64,000 nucleotides of DNA from Comamonadaceae bacterium (lineage in GTDB: Bacteria > Pseudomonadota > Gammaproteobacteria > Burkholderiales > Burkholderiaceae_C), in the NCBI GenBank assembly GCA_027490925.1, contig JAIXXF010000032.1:17988-81987 (forward strand), given 5' to 3'. The notes below the pieces were generated by a model. That model saw only the letters and a list, made by a program, of their open reading frames with translations, made no database searches and was not told the origin of the DNA. The position numbers were made by a program, and so were the translations under genes. This document shows, piece after piece, positions 27,425-37,779 of this stretch; the first letter of the stretch is position 1; every line of letters starts with the position of its first letter.

Positions 27425-28020
27425 GGGGTGATTTCCTGATCGCCGAGTAATTGGGTGTCCACGCCGTCGCAGATGCAATGCAACGCCAACAGGTGGACTT
27501 CGTGGATGCGCGCGCTGCGGTCGTGCGGCACGCACACATGAACGTCGGTGTCGCGCAGCACACCCGCCAGTTTGCCGCCGCCCGCGCCGGTCAGCGCCAC
27601 CACGGTCATCTCCCGCTCATGCGCCACCTCCACCGCGCTCAGCAGGCTGGCGTGCTGACCATGGGTCGACATCACCAACAACACATCACCGGCTTGGCCC
27701 AGCGCGCGGATCTGCTTGGCGAACAAATGATGGCCGTCGCCGCTGGCAACAAGCGAGGTCAAGAGGGTGGTGTCCGCTGTGAGCGCGATCGCAGCCAGCT
27801 CGGGGCGGTCGCGTTCAAAATGGCCCACAAACTGGCCTGCGAATCTTTGTGCACTGGCGGCGGATCCACCGTTGCCGCAGACCAATACTTTTCCGCCACT
27901 GGTCACACACGCGAGGATGGCTTGCACAGCCAGCGCCAGGGGCTTGCTGAGGGTTTGCGCGGCGTGGTAGTTCAGGTCGGCGCTGTCGATGAAGTGCTGC
28001 TGGATGCGCTGCTCTGACAT
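27421..28020 (-). CDS. SIS-domain protein, DiaA/phosphoheptose-isomerase family
   Basis: A 199-residue SIS protein: N-terminal EQRIQQHFIDSADLNYHAAQTL, nucleotide-sugar loop VLVCGNGGSAASAQRFAGQFVGHFERDRP, and LLVMSTHGQHASLLSAVEVAHE. The typical motif reads STSGxS; here the second Ser is replaced (STHGQH), so isomerase chemistry is less likely and a DnaA-binding DiaA role is favoured. ATGs at 28026 and 28029 are also possible starts; 28020 gives the family N-terminus. The genomic order supports DiaA. Confidence 0.85.
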   Translation of the reverse strand: MSEQRIQQHFIDSADLNYHAAQTLSKPLALAVQAILACVTSGGKVLVCGNGGSAASAQRFAGQFVGHFERDRPELAAIALTADTTLLTSLVASGDGHHLFAKQIRALGQAGDVLLVMSTHGQHASLLSAVEVAHEREMTVVALTGAGGGKLAGVLRDTDVHVCVPHDRSARIHEVHLLALHCICDGVDTQLLGDQEITP

Positions 28021-28063
28021 TGCCATCATGATAACTGGGATGGTGGGGCCCAGTGGGTGCCGA

Positions 28064-28459
28064 TCAGTTGGCGTCAAAAGCGGCGCGCAACCATTCCACC
28101 GCCGGTGGCTGGCTCGGGTCGTTCGCATCGCCTTGGACGCACACCACGTCAAAGCGACAGGGTGGGCAGGTGGCGCACCGCATCAAATAGTGGCGTGCCG
28201 CGAAAACGATTCGTTGGCGTTTGGTGGCAGAGATGCTGGCAGCCGCCCCACCGTGTGTGGCACTGGCGCGCTGCCTGACCTCCACAAACACCAGCGTGCC
28301 GTCGCGGTCGCGCATGACGAGGTCGATTTCACCGCCACCGCGTCCCGGCGTCCGATAATTGCGCGTGACCAGTGTCAGCCCTGCCTGCAGCAGGTGGGCG
28401 GCTGCGCGGTCTTCGCCGGCATCCCCCACCGCTTTTGTTGAAGGCTTTTTTGACCGCAT
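28064..28459 (-). CDS. YraN/UPF0102 family nuclease-like protein
   Basis: A 131-residue protein with a restriction-endonuclease-like fold. GDAGEDRAAAHLLQAG is followed by NYRTPGRGGGEIDLVMRDRDGTLVFVEVRQRA, which carries the E-x-D-...-E-V-(R) motif of PD-(D/E)XK enzymes, here with R where K is usual. Function unknown. The start (ATG 28459, preceded by GGGGG) overlaps by ten bases the divergent rsmI start. Confidence 0.88.
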   Translation of the reverse strand: MRSKKPSTKAVGDAGEDRAAAHLLQAGLTLVTRNYRTPGRGGGEIDLVMRDRDGTLVFVEVRQRASATHGGAAASISATKRQRIVFAARHYLMRCATCPPCRFDVVCVQGDANDPSQPPAVEWLRAAFDAN

Positions 28460-29367
28460 CGTTTTCCCCCGCGTTGGCAGCTGCACATGCGGCAGCGGCC
28501 GACCAGCATTATCCGCAGGCCTGCCTGTACGTGGTGGCCACACCCATTGGCAACCTTGCGGACATCACCCTCAGGGCCTTGCATGTGATGTCGCTGGTGG
28601 ACGCGATCGCCTGCGAGGACACCCGTCACACCCAGGGCATGCTGCGCCTGTACGGCCTGGACAAGCCACTGCTTGCCGTGCACGAGCACAACGAAGCCGA
28701 GGCGGCGCAACAGGTTTGTTCGCGGCTCGCGCTGGGGCAACGCATTGCTTACGTCAGCGACGCAGGCACACCAGCCATCAGCGACCCGGGGGCTCGCTTG
28801 GTCCGCGCGGCGCAGACCGCAGGCTACCGTGTGATGCCGCTGCCAGGCGTGAGCAGCGTCACCGCCGCCGTGAGCGTGTCGGGTTTGTCTCCGCCCGCCA
28901 GCTTTCTTTTCGCTGGTTTTTTGCCGAGCAAGGCGACTGAGCGTCACCAGGTGTTGGTGCAGCTGCTCAAAACGCCTCACGCGTTGGTGTTGCTGGAGTC
29001 TCCACACCGCATCGAAGCCACGGCGCGGGCGCTGGGCGAGACGTCAAGCCCCGACCGTTTGGTCACGGTGGCGCGTGAACTGACCAAGCAATTCGAAGAG
29101 ATCGACACCATGCCGGTGCCATCGCTAGCGCCTTGGTTGTCAGCGCATCCGCAGCGTCTGCGCGGTGAATTCGTGCTGGTGCTGCACGCACCTAACGCCA
29201 TGGCCACACAGGACAACGGACACACCCTGCTCGCGGCGCTGCTGGAAGAGTTGCCAATCAAAAGTGCGGTGCGCTTGGCAACGCAGTGGTCAGGTGGCAA
29301 TCGAAATGAACTGTATGCCGCCGCTTTGGAGCTGAAAGCAGGCTCAAACAAAGATAGCTTGGGGTGA
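28450..29367 (+). CDS. rsmI: 16S rRNA (cytidine-1402-2'-O) methyltransferase RsmI
   Basis: Methylates C1402 in the ribosomal P-site. The product has 305 residues. LYVVATPIGNLADITLRAL, VDAIACEDTRHTQGML, YVSDAGTPAISDPGARLV and LPGVSSVTAAVSVSGL are the diagnostic tetrapyrrole-methylase-fold motifs. The start is inferred as TTG 28450 with TGAAGG five bases upstream, giving a ~28-residue lead before the fold. This start lies inside the 5' end of the divergent yraN. It ends before a strong shared terminator. Confidence 0.92.
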   Translation: MTASFSPALAAAHAAAADQHYPQACLYVVATPIGNLADITLRALHVMSLVDAIACEDTRHTQGMLRLYGLDKPLLAVHEHNEAEAAQQVCSRLALGQRIAYVSDAGTPAISDPGARLVRAAQTAGYRVMPLPGVSSVTAAVSVSGLSPPASFLFAGFLPSKATERHQVLVQLLKTPHALVLLESPHRIEATARALGETSSPDRLVTVARELTKQFEEIDTMPVPSLAPWLSAHPQRLRGEFVLVLHAPNAMATQDNGHTLLAALLEELPIKSAVRLATQWSGGNRNELYAAALELKAGSNKDSLG

Positions 29368-29493
29368 TGGCGCGTTGCGCTTGGTGGCGCGAACCGGAAC
29401 GTTTGCTTTGCAACATGCAATGGCCACACACCAGTCGGTGTGCAATGGCGCACGCCAGTCAACACCCCCCACCAACACCGAGACTGACCAAGT

Positions 29494-29530
29494 AAAAAGC
29501 CTGTCAAAACGGGGTTTTGACAGGCTTTTT
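29494..29530. terminator. Bidirectional terminator shared by rsmI and the ribosomal operon
   Basis: AAAAAGCCTGTCAAAAC (29494-29510), GGG loop, and its exact complement (29514-29530) form a 17-bp perfect stem with A/T runs at both ends. It therefore gives a U-tract in either direction, ending rsmI (+) and the rplN...rplQ-tRNA transcript (-). Confidence 0.93.
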
Positions 29531-29553
29531 TTCAAGGCTCATGGCCTTCTTAT

Positions 29554-29630
<77 letters not shown>

Positions 29631-29649
29631 GCAAGTCTTGTATTGTAGC

Positions 29650-30051
29650 TTATTCAGCGGCCTTGGTGGCGCCGTCATTCACCACTTCGGTGTCAGGCCG
29701 GTCCACCAGCTCGACCAACGCCATGGGTGCGTTGTCGCCCACGCGGAAACCCATTTTCAAAATGCGGGTGTACCCGCCCGGGCGCGTCTTGAAGCGGGGG
29801 CCGAGGTCATTGAACAACTTGGTCACGCTGTCACGGTCGCGGAGGCGATTGAATGCCAAGCGGCGGTTTGACAGGGTCGGCTCTTTCGCCAATGTGATCA
29901 TGGGTTCCACCACCCGACGCAGTTCCTTGGCCTTGGGCAAAGTGGTCTTGATGACTTCGTGCTCAATGAGTGAGTTCATCATGTTGCGCAACATCGCTAG
30001 GCGGTGTTCGCTGGTGCGGTTGAGTTTACGTAGTCCGTGTCCGTGACGCAT
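29650..30051 (-). CDS. rplQ: 50S ribosomal protein L17
   Basis: A 133-residue L17 at the exit-tunnel side of the 50S subunit: [20 protein letters not shown], then [26 protein letters not shown]. It is the last protein gene of the alpha operon, 90 bases after rpoA. The C-terminal ~15 residues ([11 protein letters not shown]) are an unconserved tail. Complete. Confidence 0.97.
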   Translation of the reverse strand: MRHGHGLRKLNRTSEHRLAMLRNMMNSLIEHEVIKTTLPKAKELRRVVEPMITLAKEPTLSNRRLAFNRLRDRDSVTKLFNDLGPRFKTRPGGYTRILKMGFRVGDNAPMALVELVDRPDTEVVNDGATKAAE

Positions 30052-30141
30052 GGTGCTTTCCTTTGTTTGTTGAACGAGCAGCCGTGTCAGGTACTGCCCG
30101 GTGCACTGGGTTCTGGATCAGAACCCTTCATTAGCAAGCGC

Positions 30142-31131
30142 TCAGCGCTTGTCCAAACCAGCCGGTGGCCAGTTGTCCAATTTCATACCCAACGTCAAAC
30201 CACGAGACGCCAGCACTTCCTTGATTTCGTTGAGTGACTTGCGACCCAGGTTGGGGGTTTTGAGCAGCTCGTTCTCGGTGCGCTGGATCAGGTCACCGAT
30301 GTAGTAAATGTTTTCGGCCTTCAAGCAGTTGGCCGAACGAACCGTGAGTTCCAACTCGTCCACGGGGCGCAACAGGATAGGGTCAAACTGCTGCGAGCTG
30401 CGTGGCGCGGGTGCATCGAACGCCGCCAGTTCGCTGCCTTCGAGCTGTGCGAACACGGCGATCTGTTCCACGAGGATCTTGGCCGAGGCACGCACCGCGT
30501 CTTCGGCGGTGATGGCACCGTTGGTTTCGATCTCCATGACCAACTTGTCGAGGTCGGTACGCTGCTCGACGCGAGCGCTTTCCACCGTGTAGCTCACGCG
30601 CTTGACGGGAGAAAAAGACGCGTCCAGCACGATACGACCGATGGACTTGGTCGGCTCGTCGCCGTAACGGCGCAGGGTACCAGGCACGTAGCCGCGGCCT
30701 TTTTCGATTTTGATCTGCATGTCCAGCTTGCCGCCTTGCGACAGATGGGCGATGACATGCGATGGGTTCACAATTTCAACGTCGTGCGGCGTCTGGATAT
30801 CGGCCGCGGTGACAACGCCTTCGCCGTCTTTGCGCAGGCTCAGGGTGACTTCGTCGCGGTTGTGCAACTTGAAAACCACACCCTTCAAATTCAGAAGGAT
30901 GTTGACCACGTCTTCCTGCACGCCGTCGATCGACGAGTACTCGTGCAACACGCCAGAAATCGTCACCTCCGTGGCGGCATATCCCACCATGGACGACAAC
31001 AAAACGCGGCGCAAAGCGTTGCCCAAGGTGTGGCCATAACCGCGCTCAAACGGTTCAAGGGTGACCTTGGCGTGGTTGGTGCCAAGCTGCTCCACGTGGA
31101 TGGCTTTGGGCTTCAGCAAATGGGTCTGCAT
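30142..31131 (-). CDS. rpoA: RNA polymerase alpha subunit
   Basis: A 329-residue subunit. The N-terminal dimerisation domain contains [25 protein letters not shown]; the linker holds [15 protein letters not shown]; the C-terminal domain ([46 protein letters not shown]) binds UP elements and activators. Residues for the 265 determinant (R, N, K of RSANCLKAE) are intact. Alpha-operon position between rpsD and rplQ. Confidence 0.98.
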   Translation of the reverse strand: MQTHLLKPKAIHVEQLGTNHAKVTLEPFERGYGHTLGNALRRVLLSSMVGYAATEVTISGVLHEYSSIDGVQEDVVNILLNLKGVVFKLHNRDEVTLSLRKDGEGVVTAADIQTPHDVEIVNPSHVIAHLSQGGKLDMQIKIEKGRGYVPGTLRRYGDEPTKSIGRIVLDASFSPVKRVSYTVESARVEQRTDLDKLVMEIETNGAITAEDAVRASAKILVEQIAVFAQLEGSELAAFDAPAPRSSQQFDPILLRPVDELELTVRSANCLKAENIYYIGDLIQRTENELLKTPNLGRKSLNEIKEVLASRGLTLGMKLDNWPPAGLDKR

Positions 31132-31222
31132 GCAAACTTCCTCTCAATACCCCCGGCTCGTTACACCGGTAAGGCTGGTGAAGCGCCGACCACTGCACAA
31201 AGGCAGCAGCCGGAACAAAAAA

Positions 31223-31846
31223 TTAACGTGAGTAAAGTTCGACGATCAATGACTCATTGACGTCAGACGCGAATTCGTCGCGATCTGGCACCTTCTTGAA
31301 AGTGCCTTCGGCTTTGTCAATGCTCACTTCAACCCATGCAGGGAAACCCACCTGCTGGGCCAGCTGCAAGGCCTCCTGCACACGCCCCTGCTTTTTCGAC
31401 TTCTCGCGCACAGCGACCACGTCGCCGGTCTTGACCTTGTACGAGGGAATGTTGACGGGGTTGCCGTTAACGGTCACTGCTTTGTGCGACACCAACTGGC
31501 GCGCTTCGGCTCGGGTCGAACCAAAACCCATGCGGTAGACGACGTTGTCGAGGCGAGACTCCAACAAGAACAGCAAGTTGGCGCCGGTGTTACCGCGACG
31601 GCGGTCGGCTTCAGCAAAATACCGGCGGAACTGGCGCTCCAGTACGCCATACATGCGCTTGACTTTTTGCTTCTCACGCAATTGCAAACCAAAGTCGGAA
31701 GTCCGCTGACCAGATGTACGGCCATGTTGACCAGGTTTTGAGTCGAATTTGGCTTTGTCTGCAATCGCGCGGCGTGCGCTCTTGAGGAACAGGTCTGTGC
31801 CTTCACGGCGGGAGAGTTTGGCCTTGGGGCCGAGGTAACGTGCCAC
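31223..31846 (-). CDS. rpsD: 30S ribosomal protein S4 (zinc-free form)
   Basis: A 207-residue primary 16S-binding protein. The S4 RNA-binding domain is [33 protein letters not shown]. The N-terminus ([19 protein letters not shown]) has no Cys cluster, so this is the C-minus type. In E. coli S4 represses the alpha operon; whether it does so here is not visible. There are 138 bases between it and rpsK, containing a terminator-like hairpin. Confidence 0.98.
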   Translation of the reverse strand: MARYLGPKAKLSRREGTDLFLKSARRAIADKAKFDSKPGQHGRTSGQRTSDFGLQLREKQKVKRMYGVLERQFRRYFAEADRRRGNTGANLLFLLESRLDNVVYRMGFGSTRAEARQLVSHKAVTVNGNPVNIPSYKVKTGDVVAVREKSKKQGRVQEALQLAQQVGFPAWVEVSIDKAEGTFKKVPDRDEFASDVNESLIVELYSR

Positions 31847-31932
31847 GGTATTTCCTTAGATGACTGCTGCAGCCTGACACTGCAGGAGCCGGGGCGCTGG
31901 GCTTCCGGCGGTGGGCTTGGTTAACGAAACAG

Positions 31933-31970
31933 AAAACGAAAAGGTGGCCAGCACACGCGCGCCAGCCACC
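31933..31970 (-). promoter_or_regulatory. Terminator-like hairpin between rpsK and rpsD
   Basis: On the minus strand GGTGGC...GCCACC (arms 31965-31970 and 31943-31948), with two further pairs across a two-base mismatch, is followed by TTTTCGTTTT. It sits in the 138-bp rpsK-rpsD gap inside a co-directional operon, so if active it would lower transcription of rpsD, rpoA and rplQ. Prediction only. Confidence 0.35.
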
Positions 31971-31984
31971 CCCGGTGAGACGGC

Positions 31985-32389
31985 TTAGATCCGGCGACGC
32001 TTTTGTGGGCGGCAACCGTTGTGTGGTACCGGGGTCACGTCAGCAATGACGTTGATGCGGATGCCCAAAGCGGCCAAGGCGCGAACCGAAGATTCGCGAC
32101 CGGGGCCTGGTCCCTTGATTTCAACATCCAGGTTCTTGATGCCCTGCTCGATCGCAGCACGGCCAGCCACCTCAGAGGCGACCTGGGCGGCAAAGGGGGT
32201 CGACTTGCGCGAGCCCTTGAAGCCCTGACCACCCGACGACGCCCATGACAATGCGTTGCCCTGGCGGTCGGTGATCGTGATGATGGTGTTGTTGAAAGAC
32301 GCGTGCACGTGGGCGACGCCGTCGGCAACGTTTTTGCGGACTTTTTTGCGGACGCGCTGGGCAGCGCTGTTGGCGGGGGACTTGGCCAT
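31985..32389 (-). CDS. rpsK: 30S ribosomal protein S11
   Basis: A 134-residue platform protein. [45 protein letters not shown] and the C-terminal [26 protein letters not shown] are typical. The conserved Asn-Gly (HNGCR) is the site of isoaspartate formation in many species. It follows rpsM by 18 bases. Confidence 0.98.
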   Translation of the reverse strand: MAKSPANSAAQRVRKKVRKNVADGVAHVHASFNNTIITITDRQGNALSWASSGGQGFKGSRKSTPFAAQVASEVAGRAAIEQGIKNLDVEIKGPGPGRESSVRALAALGIRINVIADVTPVPHNGCRPQKRRRI

Positions 32390-32407
32390 GGTGATCTTTC
32401 AGACTGA

Positions 32408-32773
32408 TTATTTCTTGAGCGCCTGCGCTGCCTTGCGCGGACCCTTGCGGGTGCGGGCGTTGGTGCGCGTGCGCTGACCACGCATGGGCAAACCACGGCG
32501 ATGGCGGAAACCACGGTAGCAACCGATGTCCATCAGTCGCTTGATGTTCATCGTGGTTTCACGGCGCAAGTCACCCTCGATGGTGATGAGTGCGATCTGA
32601 TCGCGAATCTTCTCGAGATCACCGTCCGTCAGGTCCTTGACCTTTTTGGAATAAGCGATGTCACAGGCTTCGCAAATCTTGCGGGCGCGGGTGCGACCGA
32701 TACCAAAAATGGCGGTCAGGCCAATCTCGGTGTGCTTTTGCGGCGGAATGTTGATGCCAGCTATACGTGCCAT
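32408..32773 (-). CDS. rpsM: 30S ribosomal protein S13
   Basis: A 121-residue head protein contacting the P-site tRNA and the 50S subunit: [42 protein letters not shown] and the basic tail [17 protein letters not shown]. First gene of the alpha group, 24 bases after rpmJ. Complete. Confidence 0.98.
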   Translation of the reverse strand: MARIAGINIPPQKHTEIGLTAIFGIGRTRARKICEACDIAYSKKVKDLTDGDLEKIRDQIALITIEGDLRRETTMNIKRLMDIGCYRGFRHRRGLPMRGQRTRTNARTRKGPRKAAQALKK

Positions 32774-32797
32774 ATGCGTCCTCTAATACTCTGAAAA

Positions 32798-32911
32798 TCA
32801 GCCCTGGCGCTGCTTGTGGCGCGGATCCGTGCAGATCACACGGACCACACCCTTGCGGCGGATGATCTTGCAGTTGCGGCAAATTTTCTTGACCGAAGCC
32901 GAAACTCTCAT
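32798..32911 (-). CDS. rpmJ: 50S ribosomal protein L36 (zinc-ribbon form)
   Basis: A 37-residue protein: [20 protein letters not shown] followed by [16 protein letters not shown], with the CX2CX12CX4H zinc ligands of the C-plus form. Start ATG 32911, preceded by AAGGAGAG on the minus strand. infA, which lies between secY and rpmJ in many beta-proteobacteria, is absent here. Confidence 0.97.
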   Translation of the reverse strand: MRVSASVKKICRNCKIIRRKGVVRVICTDPRHKQRQG

Positions 32912-33058
32912 TTCTCTCTCCTTAAATCCCTCGCCACCCACTGGCACGGAACAGGCGCCAGCAAGTGGCGCGAAACACAATTCAGACAACGTACATGTTG
33001 GATCTGGTGTCAATCAGAGCCATATCAAACAAGCCTTTAGGCCTGTCGACCAACCACC

Positions 33059-34366
33059 TCAGCTTTTGAAGTTCGCCTTTTTCAGTAGCGACTCGTACTG
33101 TTGAGACATCATGTAGTTTTGAACCTGGGCCATAAAGTCCATGGTCACCACCACAATGATCAGCAAAGACGTTCCACCAAAGTAGAACGGCACGTTGTAT
33201 TTCAAAATCAGAAATTCTGGCAACAAGCACACGAAGGTGATGTACACCGCGCCGGCCAATGTCAGACGGACCAAAATCTTGTCGATAAAGCGTGCCGTCT
33301 GATCGCCGGGCCGGATACCGGGTATGAAGGCGCCGCTCTTTTTCAAGTTGTCGGCGGTCTCGCGGCTGTTGAACACCAATGCGGTGTAGAAAAAGCAGAA
33401 GAACACGATCGCCGCAGCGTACAACATCACATACACAGGCTGGCCTGGGGACAAAGTGCCTGCGATGTCTTTCAACCACCGCATGGACTCGCCCGAACTG
33501 AACCAGGTCACCACAGTGGCAGGCAGCAAGATAATCGAGGAAGCGAAGATCGGCGGGATGACGCCTGCCATGTTCAACTTCAACGGCAAATGGGACGACT
33601 GGCCACCGTACACCTTGTTGCCAACCTGGCGCCGGGCGTAATTCACCAATATTTTGCGTTGGCCGCGTTCGACAAACACCACAAAATAGGTGACCAGCGC
33701 AACCACGATCACAATGAGCAGGGCAACGATGATGCTCATCGCCCCGGTGCGTACCAGTTCGAGCAAGCCTCCCATCGCGGAAGGCAATCCAGCGGCTATG
33801 CCGGCAAAAATCAGGATCGAAATGCCATTGCCCAAACCGCGTTCGGTGATCTGCTCACCCAGCCACATCAAGAAGACCGTACCTGCTGTCAGGCTGACGA
33901 CGGCGGTCATGCGGAAACCAAATCCAGGGTCGATGACCAAACCCTGAGAGCTTTCCAAGGCCACCGCAATGCCAAAAGATTGGAACAGCGCCAAGCCAAG
34001 TGTGCCGTAGCGTGTGTACTGGGTGATCTTTCGGCGACCCGCCTCTCCCTCTTTCTTCATTTGCTCGAAAGCGGGCACCACGTAAGCCATCAACTGCATG
34101 ATGATGGATGCCGAGATGTATGGCGTGATCCCAAGGGCAAAAACGGTGAAACGCGACAGCGCACCGCCCGAAAACATATTGAACAGGTTCAGTATGCCGC
34201 CCTGCTGCCCATTGAAGAGCTGCTTCAGTTGAACAGGGTCGATGCCCGGCACCGGAATGTGCGCGCCAATGCGGTACACCACCAGGGCCAGCAACAAAAA
34301 CACCAATCGGCGACGCAGGTCACCGAACTTGCCTGTTCTCGCTATTTGGGCTGAATTTATTGCCAC
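33059..34366 (-). CDS. secY: Protein translocase subunit SecY
   Basis: A 435-residue, ten-helix channel of the Sec translocon. [31 protein letters not shown] begins TM1; the plug region and [19 protein letters not shown] follow, then the cytoplasmic loop [22 protein letters not shown], which contacts SecA and ribosome. The start is taken at GTG 34366 (an in-frame TTG lies three bases earlier). Gene order rplO-secY-rpmJ is the standard spc order. The 147-bp gap to rpmJ shows no clear promoter. Confidence 0.97.
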   Translation of the reverse strand: MAINSAQIARTGKFGDLRRRLVFLLLALVVYRIGAHIPVPGIDPVQLKQLFNGQQGGILNLFNMFSGGALSRFTVFALGITPYISASIIMQLMAYVVPAFEQMKKEGEAGRRKITQYTRYGTLGLALFQSFGIAVALESSQGLVIDPGFGFRMTAVVSLTAGTVFLMWLGEQITERGLGNGISILIFAGIAAGLPSAMGGLLELVRTGAMSIIVALLIVIVVALVTYFVVFVERGQRKILVNYARRQVGNKVYGGQSSHLPLKLNMAGVIPPIFASSIILLPATVVTWFSSGESMRWLKDIAGTLSPGQPVYVMLYAAAIVFFCFFYTALVFNSRETADNLKKSGAFIPGIRPGDQTARFIDKILVRLTLAGAVYITFVCLLPEFLILKYNVPFYFGGTSLLIIVVVTMDFMAQVQNYMMSQQYESLLKKANFKS

Positions 34367-34389
34367 CAAGCCGTCTTTCAGGAAGTCAC

Positions 34390-34821
34390 TCAGGCCAGCG
34401 AGCCGCCGGCCGCCAAAATGGCGGCCTTCGCGCCAGCGGTGGCGCCAATGCCCGTCAGCTTGACGGCGATGCCGATCTCACCGGTGTTGATCACCTTCAC
34501 AACTTTGGCGAGCTGACCCACGAGGCCAGCCTGCTTCAAGGCCAACACGTCAACCTCGGCCGCACCGAGCCTTGCCAAAGCTGTCAACGTCACTTCGGCG
34601 TTGAACTGCAGCAGGTGCGACTTGAAGCCGCGCTTGGGCAGACGGCGTTGCAGGGGCATCTGGCCGCCCTCGAAACCCACCTTGTGGTAGCCACCCGCAC
34701 GGGACTTTTGGCCCTTATGGCCGCGCCCAGCCGTTTTGCCCAGACCTGAACCGATCCCGCGGCCGACGCGGCGCTTAGCGTGTTTTGCGCCCGCAGCGGG
34801 CTTGATGCTATTGAGTTCCAT
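34390..34821 (-). CDS. rplO: 50S ribosomal protein L15
   Basis: A 143-residue protein: [57 protein letters not shown]. Two adjacent ATGs exist (34824 and 34821); the second gives the usual N-terminus. It is followed by secY 23 bases later, consistent with coupled expression in the spc operon. Confidence 0.97.
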   Translation of the reverse strand: MELNSIKPAAGAKHAKRRVGRGIGSGLGKTAGRGHKGQKSRAGGYHKVGFEGGQMPLQRRLPKRGFKSHLLQFNAEVTLTALARLGAAEVDVLALKQAGLVGQLAKVVKVINTGEIGIAVKLTGIGATAGAKAAILAAGGSLA

Positions 34822-34830
34822 CATGTACTT

Positions 34831-35013
34831 TCAGAGCACTTTGACGAGGTAGCTGATCTTGTCGATCATGCCGCGCACGGAGGGTGTGTCTTGCAATTCA
34901 CTCACGCTGTTGAGTCGGCGCAGACCCAAACCACGCACGGTGGCGCGATGGGACTCTTTGCAACCGATGGGGCTGCGCACGAGCTGCAGCTTGACCGTCT
35001 TTTGTGTTGTCAT
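34831..35013 (-). CDS. rpmD: 50S ribosomal protein L30
   Basis: A 60-residue protein: [46 protein letters not shown]. Start ATG 35013, 12 bases after the rpsE stop. Length and sequence are typical. Confidence 0.96.
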   Translation of the reverse strand: MTTQKTVKLQLVRSPIGCKESHRATVRGLGLRRLNSVSELQDTPSVRGMIDKISYLVKVL

Positions 35014-35025
35014 TGGGAACTCCAA

Positions 35026-35544
35026 TCAGGCGAAGATGTCTTCGACCGTCTTGCCGCGCTTGGCAGCCACTTCGGAAGGCGTCGTGGAGTGGATCAACGC
35101 GTCCAACGTCGCACGAACCATGTTGTACGGGTTGGACGAACCATGGCTCTTGGCCACGATGTCGGTGATGCCCATCACTTCGAACACCGCACGCATAGGG
35201 CCGCCAGCAATGATGCCGGTACCGCGCGGTGCGGGGGACATCATGACGCGGGCCGCGCCGTGGTGACCGACCACCGTATGGTGCAGGGTGCCGTTCTTCA
35301 GAGACACTTTTTTCAGGTTGCGACGGGCCTCTTCCATCGCTTTTTGCACGGCAGCGGGCACTTCTTTCGACTTGCCTTTGCCCATGCCAACACGGCCGTC
35401 GCCATCACCGACCACGGTGAGCGCCGCAAAACCCAAAATACGACCACCTTTGACCACTTTGGTGACGCGGTTCACCGCGATCATCTTTTCCTTCAGACCG
35501 TCGTCTGGGGTGTCGCTTTGGGCCCGAGCTTGAAATTTCGCCAT
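35026..35544 (-). CDS. rpsE: 30S ribosomal protein S5
   Basis: A 172-residue protein important for decoding fidelity. The dsRBD-like domain contains [43 protein letters not shown]; the loop VVKGGR is where spectinomycin resistance arises in other species and is wild-type here. The C-terminal domain ends [11 protein letters not shown]. Complete. Confidence 0.98.
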   Translation of the reverse strand: MAKFQARAQSDTPDDGLKEKMIAVNRVTKVVKGGRILGFAALTVVGDGDGRVGMGKGKSKEVPAAVQKAMEEARRNLKKVSLKNGTLHHTVVGHHGAARVMMSPAPRGTGIIAGGPMRAVFEVMGITDIVAKSHGSSNPYNMVRATLDALIHSTTPSEVAAKRGKTVEDIFA

Positions 35545-35561
35545 TTTTTGATCCGATCCGC

Positions 35562-35927
35562 TTAGAACTGCAGGCCAGCTTCGCGCGCTGCGTCAGCCAA
35601 TGCCTTGACACGACCGTGGTAAGCAAAGCCCGCACGGTCGAAAGCCACTTTATCGATGCCAGCCGCCTTGGCCTTCTCAGCGATCAGTTTGCCGATCGCC
35701 GTGGCAGCAGCGGTGTTACCACCTTTGCCAGACGCACCCAATGCCTGACGAACGTCGGCTTGGGCGGTGGACGCAGTGGCTAGCACTTTGGTGCCACAGC
35801 CGGAAATCACCGTCGCGTAGATGTGCAGGTTGGTGCGATTTACCGTCAATCGCGCAACGCCTTGCTTGGCGATGCGGATACGGGTTTGGCGCGCACGGCG
35901 CAGACGCTGCTCTTTTTTCGTCAACAT
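35562..35927 (-). CDS. rplR: 50S ribosomal protein L18
   Basis: A 121-residue 5S-rRNA binding protein: [36 protein letters not shown] and [36 protein letters not shown]. Tandem ATGs at 35930 and 35927; with AAGGAG at 35935-35940 the second has the better seven-base spacing and was chosen. Confidence 0.97.
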   Translation of the reverse strand: MLTKKEQRLRRARQTRIRIAKQGVARLTVNRTNLHIYATVISGCGTKVLATASTAQADVRQALGASGKGGNTAAATAIGKLIAEKAKAAGIDKVAFDRAGFAYHGRVKALADAAREAGLQF

Positions 35928-35938
35928 CATGCGACTCC

Positions 35939-36472
35939 TTATTTCTTCTTGGTCTCTTTGATCGTGATCTTCTCGTCCGCATAGCGGATGCCTTTACCCT
36001 TGTAGGGCTCGGGCGGACGAATTGCACGAATCTCAGCGGCCACTTGCCCCACGCGCTGGCGGTCGGCTCCCTTGATCACCACCTCGGTGGGCGTCGGTGT
36101 GGCTACGGTGATACCGAAAGGCATTTCTTTGTTCACGGGGTGCGAGTAACCGACTGCGAGGTTGAGCTTGGCGCCTTGTGCCGCCGCCTTGTAACCCACA
36201 CCGACCAGGCTCAATTTTTTCTCAAAGCCCTTGGTGACACCGACCACCATGTTGTTCACCAACTGTCGCATGGTGCCGCTCATGGCGTTGGCTTCGCGGG
36301 AGTCATTGGCGGGTTCGAACGTCAGCTTGCCAGCGTCCAGTTTGACCGTCACCAATGGGTTGTTGGCCAGCTTCAAAGAGCCATTGCCACCCTTCACACT
36401 GATCTCTTCTTGTGCCACGGAAATATCGACCCCGGCAGGGACGATCACAGGCATTTTTCCAACACGGGACAT
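35939..36472 (-). CDS. rplF: 50S ribosomal protein L6
   Basis: A 177-residue protein with two alpha/beta repeats near the sarcin-ricin loop: [20 protein letters not shown], and the C-terminal signature [16 protein letters not shown]. The ATG at 36472 gives the universal start MSRVGK. It lies 23 bases after rpsH. Confidence 0.98.
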   Translation of the reverse strand: MSRVGKMPVIVPAGVDISVAQEEISVKGGNGSLKLANNPLVTVKLDAGKLTFEPANDSREANAMSGTMRQLVNNMVVGVTKGFEKKLSLVGVGYKAAAQGAKLNLAVGYSHPVNKEMPFGITVATPTPTEVVIKGADRQRVGQVAAEIRAIRPPEPYKGKGIRYADEKITIKETKKK

Positions 36473-36495
36473 GTGTATTTCTCCTCGGTGCGGGC

Positions 36496-36891
36496 TTAGG
36501 CCACGTAGCACAAGACTTCGCCGCCGACACCGCTGGCACGCGCTTTGCGGTCGGTCATTACGCCTTTCGGCGTTGTGACGATGGCGACTCCCAGGCCGTT
36601 TTGGACCTGCGGAATGTCACCGCTGCCCTTGTACACACGCAAGCCAGGGCGGCTGACGCGCTCGATTCGCTCAATCACAGGGCGACCAGCGTAGTACTTC
36701 AGGGTGATTTCGAGGTCGGCTTTGCCAGCCTCTGACTTGACCTGAAAACCGTCGATGTAGCCCTCGTCCTCCAACACCTGCGCGATGGCCACCTTCACTT
36801 TGGAAGACGGGACCGACACGGTGGCCTTGGCCACCATTTGCGCATTGCGGATGCGTGTCAGCAAGTCGGCAATGGGATCACTCATGCTCAT
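36496..36891 (-). CDS. rpsH: 30S ribosomal protein S8
   Basis: A 131-residue 16S-binding protein: [18 protein letters not shown] at the start and [22 protein letters not shown] at the end. AGAGGAG (36899-36905) is seven bases before ATG 36891, supporting this over the internal ATG at 36885. In E. coli S8 represses the spc operon by binding near the rplE start; an equivalent site was not recognised here. Confidence 0.98.
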   Translation of the reverse strand: MSMSDPIADLLTRIRNAQMVAKATVSVPSSKVKVAIAQVLEDEGYIDGFQVKSEAGKADLEITLKYYAGRPVIERIERVSRPGLRVYKGSGDIPQVQNGLGVAIVTTPKGVMTDRKARASGVGGEVLCYVA

Positions 36892-36912
36892 ATCAAATCT
36901 CCTCTGCCTGAC

Positions 36913-37218
36913 TTACCAGCTGGCCTTGACGACACCGGGGATGTCGCCCGCGAAGGCCATCTCACGGATCTTGGCGCGGCCGAGGCCGAACTGACGGAAA
37001 GTGCCACGTGGGCGACCGGTGATCGCGCAACGGTTGCGTTGCCGCGTTGGGTTGGCATTGCGCGGGATCTTTTGCAGACCGAGGCGGGCCAGGGCGCGTT
37101 CGTCGTCACTCTTTTTGGCGTCGTTTGCCGTTGCCTTGAGTTCCGCGTACTTTTTCGCGTACTTGGCGGCCAATTTGTCGCGCTTGAGTTCGCGCTGAAT
37201 CAATGATGCTTTAGCCAC
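36913..37218 (-). CDS. rpsN: 30S ribosomal protein S14 (zinc-free form)
   Basis: A 101-residue protein: [27 protein letters not shown], then [29 protein letters not shown]. The length and the single Cys mark the C-minus long form. The start is GTG 37218 with GAGGTG upstream, eight bases after the rplE stop; upstream in-frame ATGs lie inside rplE and are rejected. Confidence 0.96.
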   Translation of the reverse strand: MAKASLIQRELKRDKLAAKYAKKYAELKATANDAKKSDDERALARLGLQKIPRNANPTRQRNRCAITGRPRGTFRQFGLGRAKIREMAFAGDIPGVVKASW

Positions 37219-37226
37219 ACGGCACC

Positions 37227-37766
37227 TCAGTTCTTGAACGGGAAACGGAAACCAACCAGCAGTGCCTTGCACTCTTCGTCGGTCTTGGCCGTGGTGGTGA
37301 TGCTGATGTTCAGACCACGCAAGGCATCCACTTTGTCGTACTCGATCTCGGGGAAGATGATTTGCTCTTTCACACCGATGTTGTAATTGCCACGACCGTC
37401 GAACGCGCGGCCTGAAATGCCACGGAAGTCGCGCACGCGGGGCAAAGCGATGGTCACAAATCGGTCCAGAAATTCGTACATCTTCACGCCGCGCAGCGTG
37501 ACCATGCAACCGATGGGCAGATCCTCACGAATCTTGAAGCCAGCGATGGCTTTCTTGGCTTTGGTCACCACCGGCTTTTGCCCGGCGATTTTGGTCATGT
37601 CGCCGACGGCGTTGTCCATGACTTTCTTGTCTGCAACCGCCTCGCTCACACCCATGTTGAGAGTGATCTTGGTGATGCGCGGCACCTGCATGGGCGAGGT
37701 GTAGCCGAACTTTTGAATGAGCTCAGGGGCGATCTTGTCGCGGTAGATTTGCTGGAATCGTGCCAT
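37227..37766 (-). CDS. rplE: 50S ribosomal protein L5
   Basis: A 179-residue 5S-rRNA binding protein: [49 protein letters not shown] and the C-terminal [27 protein letters not shown]. Start ATG 37766, 13 bases after rplX. Complete. Confidence 0.98.
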   Translation of the reverse strand: MARFQQIYRDKIAPELIQKFGYTSPMQVPRITKITLNMGVSEAVADKKVMDNAVGDMTKIAGQKPVVTKAKKAIAGFKIREDLPIGCMVTLRGVKMYEFLDRFVTIALPRVRDFRGISGRAFDGRGNYNIGVKEQIIFPEIEYDKVDALRGLNISITTTAKTDEECKALLVGFRFPFKN

Positions 37767-37779
37767 GGTTTGCCGCCCT

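Noticed and set aside
32912..33058. Internal promoter between secY and rpmJ (TTGACA on the minus strand near 33008-33013)
   Set aside because: No -10-like hexamer lies at 16-18 bases from it.
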